From positions 33,539,983 to 33,603,982 of the forward strand of contig CM055907.1 in the NCBI GenBank assembly GCA_029582155.1: a stretch of 64,000 bases of DNA, read 5' to 3'. Below the pieces are notes generated by a model. The model was not told the DNA's origin. It was given only the letters and a program-made list of their open reading frames with translations, and searched no databases. The translations under genes and the position numbers were made by a program. This DNA comes from Panopea generosa. Lineage: Eukaryota; Mollusca; Bivalvia; Adapedonta; Hiatellidae. Shown here in pieces: positions 61,861 to 64,000 of this stretch (the first letter of the stretch is position 1; each line of letters opens with the position of its first letter).

Positions 61861-62105
61861 TTGGTGCGTGCCCATATATCTTCCTGCGGTGCGAGTCCAT
61901 ATCTCTTCCTGCGGTGCTTGTCCATATCTCTTACTGTGGTGCGTGTCCATATCTCTTCATGCAGTGCTTGTCCATATCTCTTACTGCGGTGCGTGTCCAT
62001 ATCTCTTCATGGGGTGCGTGTCCATATCTCTTTCTGCAGTGCATGTCTATATATCTTTCTGCGGTGCGTGTCCATATCTCTTTCTGTGGTGCGTGTCCGC
62101 AACAC
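61861..62105. repeat. 25-bp tandem array
   Basis: About ten copies of GTGCGTGTCCATATCTCTTC followed by CTGCG, period 25 bp (GTCCATATCT at 61895, 61920 and 61945). All three + frames are open through it (for example 61749-62258), as expected from the period, so no gene is called. Confidence 0.95.
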
Positions 62106-62349
62106 ACAGGTGATATACGCAAAAGGTTCAGGATAGTTTACATTTTATCAGGGTTAGTGACCTTAGGTACCATTTTTCATGCAAAAAATATGAATATACA
62201 CGATATCGGTCACAAAATGTTAAAACACATCAATACAGTGTATACAAAAAAAGCTTGATGCAAAGCATCAATTCGCCGCCAAAATTCTAGGATTGAAACT
62301 TATGTGATTGTGTGAAGAAATGAAAATAATCCGTTTTCCCAAAAAAGAT

Positions 62350-62555
62350 ATTTAAAGATGTTAGTGATGGTGGCCATTTTAAATTGATAAAATAATCTTG
62401 TGCGTAGTCTGGTATACATGAGAAACATCCATGTTTAGTTCGAGTTTTAACTGGTCTAATGGTTTTAGAGAAAGTGCTGCTAACGGATGACAAGCGACGG
62501 ACAATGTGCCATTGCATAAGCCCTTCTGGCATTTGGCTAGAAAAGTTTAGCATGT
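62350..62555 (+). repeat. Fragment of a dispersed repeat
   Basis: GTGGCCATTTTAAATTGATA, GTGCGTAGTCTGGTATACAT, AACTGGTCTAATGGTTTTAG and GACGGACAATGTGCCATTGC, in this order, resemble the 3' part of a repeat family I recall as common in bivalve genomes (ACTGGTCTAATGGTTTTAGAG...GACGGACG...CCATGACATAAG). Recognition is from memory and the copy is old. Confidence 0.4.
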
Positions 62556-63755
62556 ATTAAGTGTTGAAAGTAAGAAATGAGTCAAGAGGTAATGGAATAA
62601 CAGTATAAAAATATGTAACAAGATTAATAATGCTTTCATGCATATATCAAAACTAGCAATTTTCATAAGTTTCAAAAAGATATGTAAAAAATATAAAGCA
62701 TGACGAAGAAACTGACTAAAATTTCAATTTTGTTTTGACAATACTCATTACAAATGGATAAGTACCCGTGAACAAAAAACATATGGTCAAAGCCAGGAGT
62801 TCTGTTATCTTTTCCTTTTCTTTGAGCAAGTTTTAAACAATGGTAAGTGATTCATCATTACTAATTGAAATGAACCATTGGACATTGGAAGTGCACATGT
62901 CCAATGCTTGCAAATATTACTGAAGTTATACAACAATTATTTTGAAAAATCATTTTTTTGATTTGGCTGCGCCATTTTGATTTTACATTTTCTGTTCCTT
63001 TACGCTCGATTGATGACTGTTCTGGAACATCTTCTGAACATGTTCTGGACAACGAATCGAACGCGCCCTAGTGTATGTCTGCGCATGCTCACACAAAGTA
63101 ATCCACGATAAAGGGAGTCTTCGTTAATAAACGATTTATTAAAATAATTTTAAAGAAATATTCATACATTATTGCTCGCAGAAAACTCAGGTTAATCAAG
63201 AAATCGTTAAACATTTTTTTTATCTTATTCAGCTGCGTTTTTTAATATGTGTTTTAATGCCATTCAAACATTCAATGTTACACAAACAATACATACTCAA
63301 CTATCGGTCCTTTTCATTCCCCCATGGGCACGGTCACTCGACTGATACAGGTATATTCGCCTCCAGGAGGCGGCGAATGGCGGCGAATAATGAATTTTGT
63401 AGGTTCTGTTTTTATGTTGTTTGTTTTTAACTAGTCTAGACGAACACTAGTGGAATTGCGTAAAAAATATATTTAAATTAAATGTTTCATACAATGTAAA
63501 AAACATACGCTTATTGTTACACTGTAACCCACCTCTAGTGTTACAACATGGGTTGCCACAGTGTAGTTAGCCCCCGAAAAAGTAAGGCTTGTTAAAGTTA
63601 AGTATCTACACTTGTGTACAAACATATTAATAAATATCAGGGAAGGGGATTTATTATTTTTTTAAATTATTGCCATTTATTTAATTTATATCAAATTATG
63701 TCGAAAGATCATAACTTGTAAATGAAATGTATATACTTATTTGGAGCTACTGTGA
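62556..63755. other. AT-rich sequence, nothing recognised
   Basis: No supported gene. Small features only: a palindrome CGCCTCCAGGAGGCG near 63359 and an imperfect hairpin around 63520-63562. The minus-strand frame 62861-63052 has no domain. Confidence 0.4.
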
Positions 63756-63764
63756 CGTAGCTGA

Positions 63765-63900
63765 CCCTTGAGTTATGTGCAAGCCCACCATGTTCTAGGG
63801 GTGGGGGTAGGGGTCTCGGGTTGTTCCTCCCCAACATACACACAGAAAACCGTTGTGGCGTGAGGACAGCTATGCCACTGAGCTAGATAATCTTGATGGC
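63765..63900 (-). mobile_element. tRNA-derived SINE head
   Basis: Read on the minus strand: TCTAGCTCAGTGGCATAGCT, a strong A box (TAGCTCAGTGG) at about 63870-63890. It is followed by CTCACGCCACAACGGTTTTC, in which the B box is degenerate, then a G/C-rich stretch (CCCCTACCCCCACCCC). A tRNA-derived SINE or tRNA relic; the body is not matched to the other SINEs here. Confidence 0.45.
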
Positions 63901-64000
63901 ACTATGTACGTTGTATACATACTGTCGTTTTAAATAGAGAATAGTATAGATACTTTCATTATATATCTTGTTTATTTCACCACTCAAGTTTAGCTTGTTG

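Noticed and set aside
61749..62258. 169-residue frame with repeated Cys-Pro-Tyr-Leu-Phe
   Set aside because: All three + frames are open across the 25-bp array; a compositional by-product.

Overview
The window is animal nuclear DNA. It is AT-rich, intron-bearing and extremely rich in tandem repeats. It carries tRNA-derived SINE fragments, MITE-like inverted-repeat elements and a decayed CR1/Jockey-type LINE. The repeat styles and the secreted Cys-rich protein fit a mollusc, most likely a bivalve; I cannot name the species. There is nothing prokaryotic or viral here. By eye, about 60% of the 64 kb is tandem repeat, in at least fourteen arrays with unit lengths of 3, 15, 24, 25, 39, 42, 43/47, 50, 52, about 60, 66, 68 and 119 bp.

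The one host gene I can support lies on the + strand at 6885-44744. It has three short exons whose splice phases agree. Exon 1 (6885-6957) encodes a signal peptide. Exon 2 (14340-14537) is a 198-bp phase 1-1 exon. Exon 3 (44506-44744) completes a WSC-like Tyr-Ile-Gly-Cys module and reaches a stop 41 bp before an AATAAA. Joined, the reading frame is 510 nt (169 codons plus stop). Intron 1 (7.4 kb) is about 70% tandem arrays. Intron 2 (30.0 kb) is about 93% tandem arrays, mainly one 25-kb array of a 68-bp unit with long higher-order repeats.

Layout: 1-198, a 42-bp array; 1338-4794, a 24-bp array; 5150-5577, a 50-bp array that looks tRNA-derived; 5700-5970, SINE pieces; 6401-6525, a G/C-rich hairpin; 6885-44744, the gene with its satellite introns (52-, ~60-, 43/47-, 66-, 15-, 68-, ~23- and 39-bp arrays, plus a SINE and a 1.2-kb insertion); 45-47.4 kb, duplicated blocks, an AT-flanked MITE and ACGTTATG-type repeats; 48.5-56.96 kb, the broken LINE (ORF1 and ORF2), separated by a nest of a 119-bp array, a TAA-flanked MITE, a second TIR element and a GAT microsatellite; 57.2-57.6 kb, a second copy of that TIR element; 60.8-61.8 kb, a fold-back element; 61.86-62.1 kb, a 25-bp array; then mostly unannotatable AT-rich DNA with SINE-like fragments.

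Most long open frames in the window are by-products of arrays whose unit length is a multiple of three (15, 24, 39 or 66 bp) and are not treated as genes. All calls were made by eye, so array edges are good to about +/-20 bp and copy numbers are approximate.
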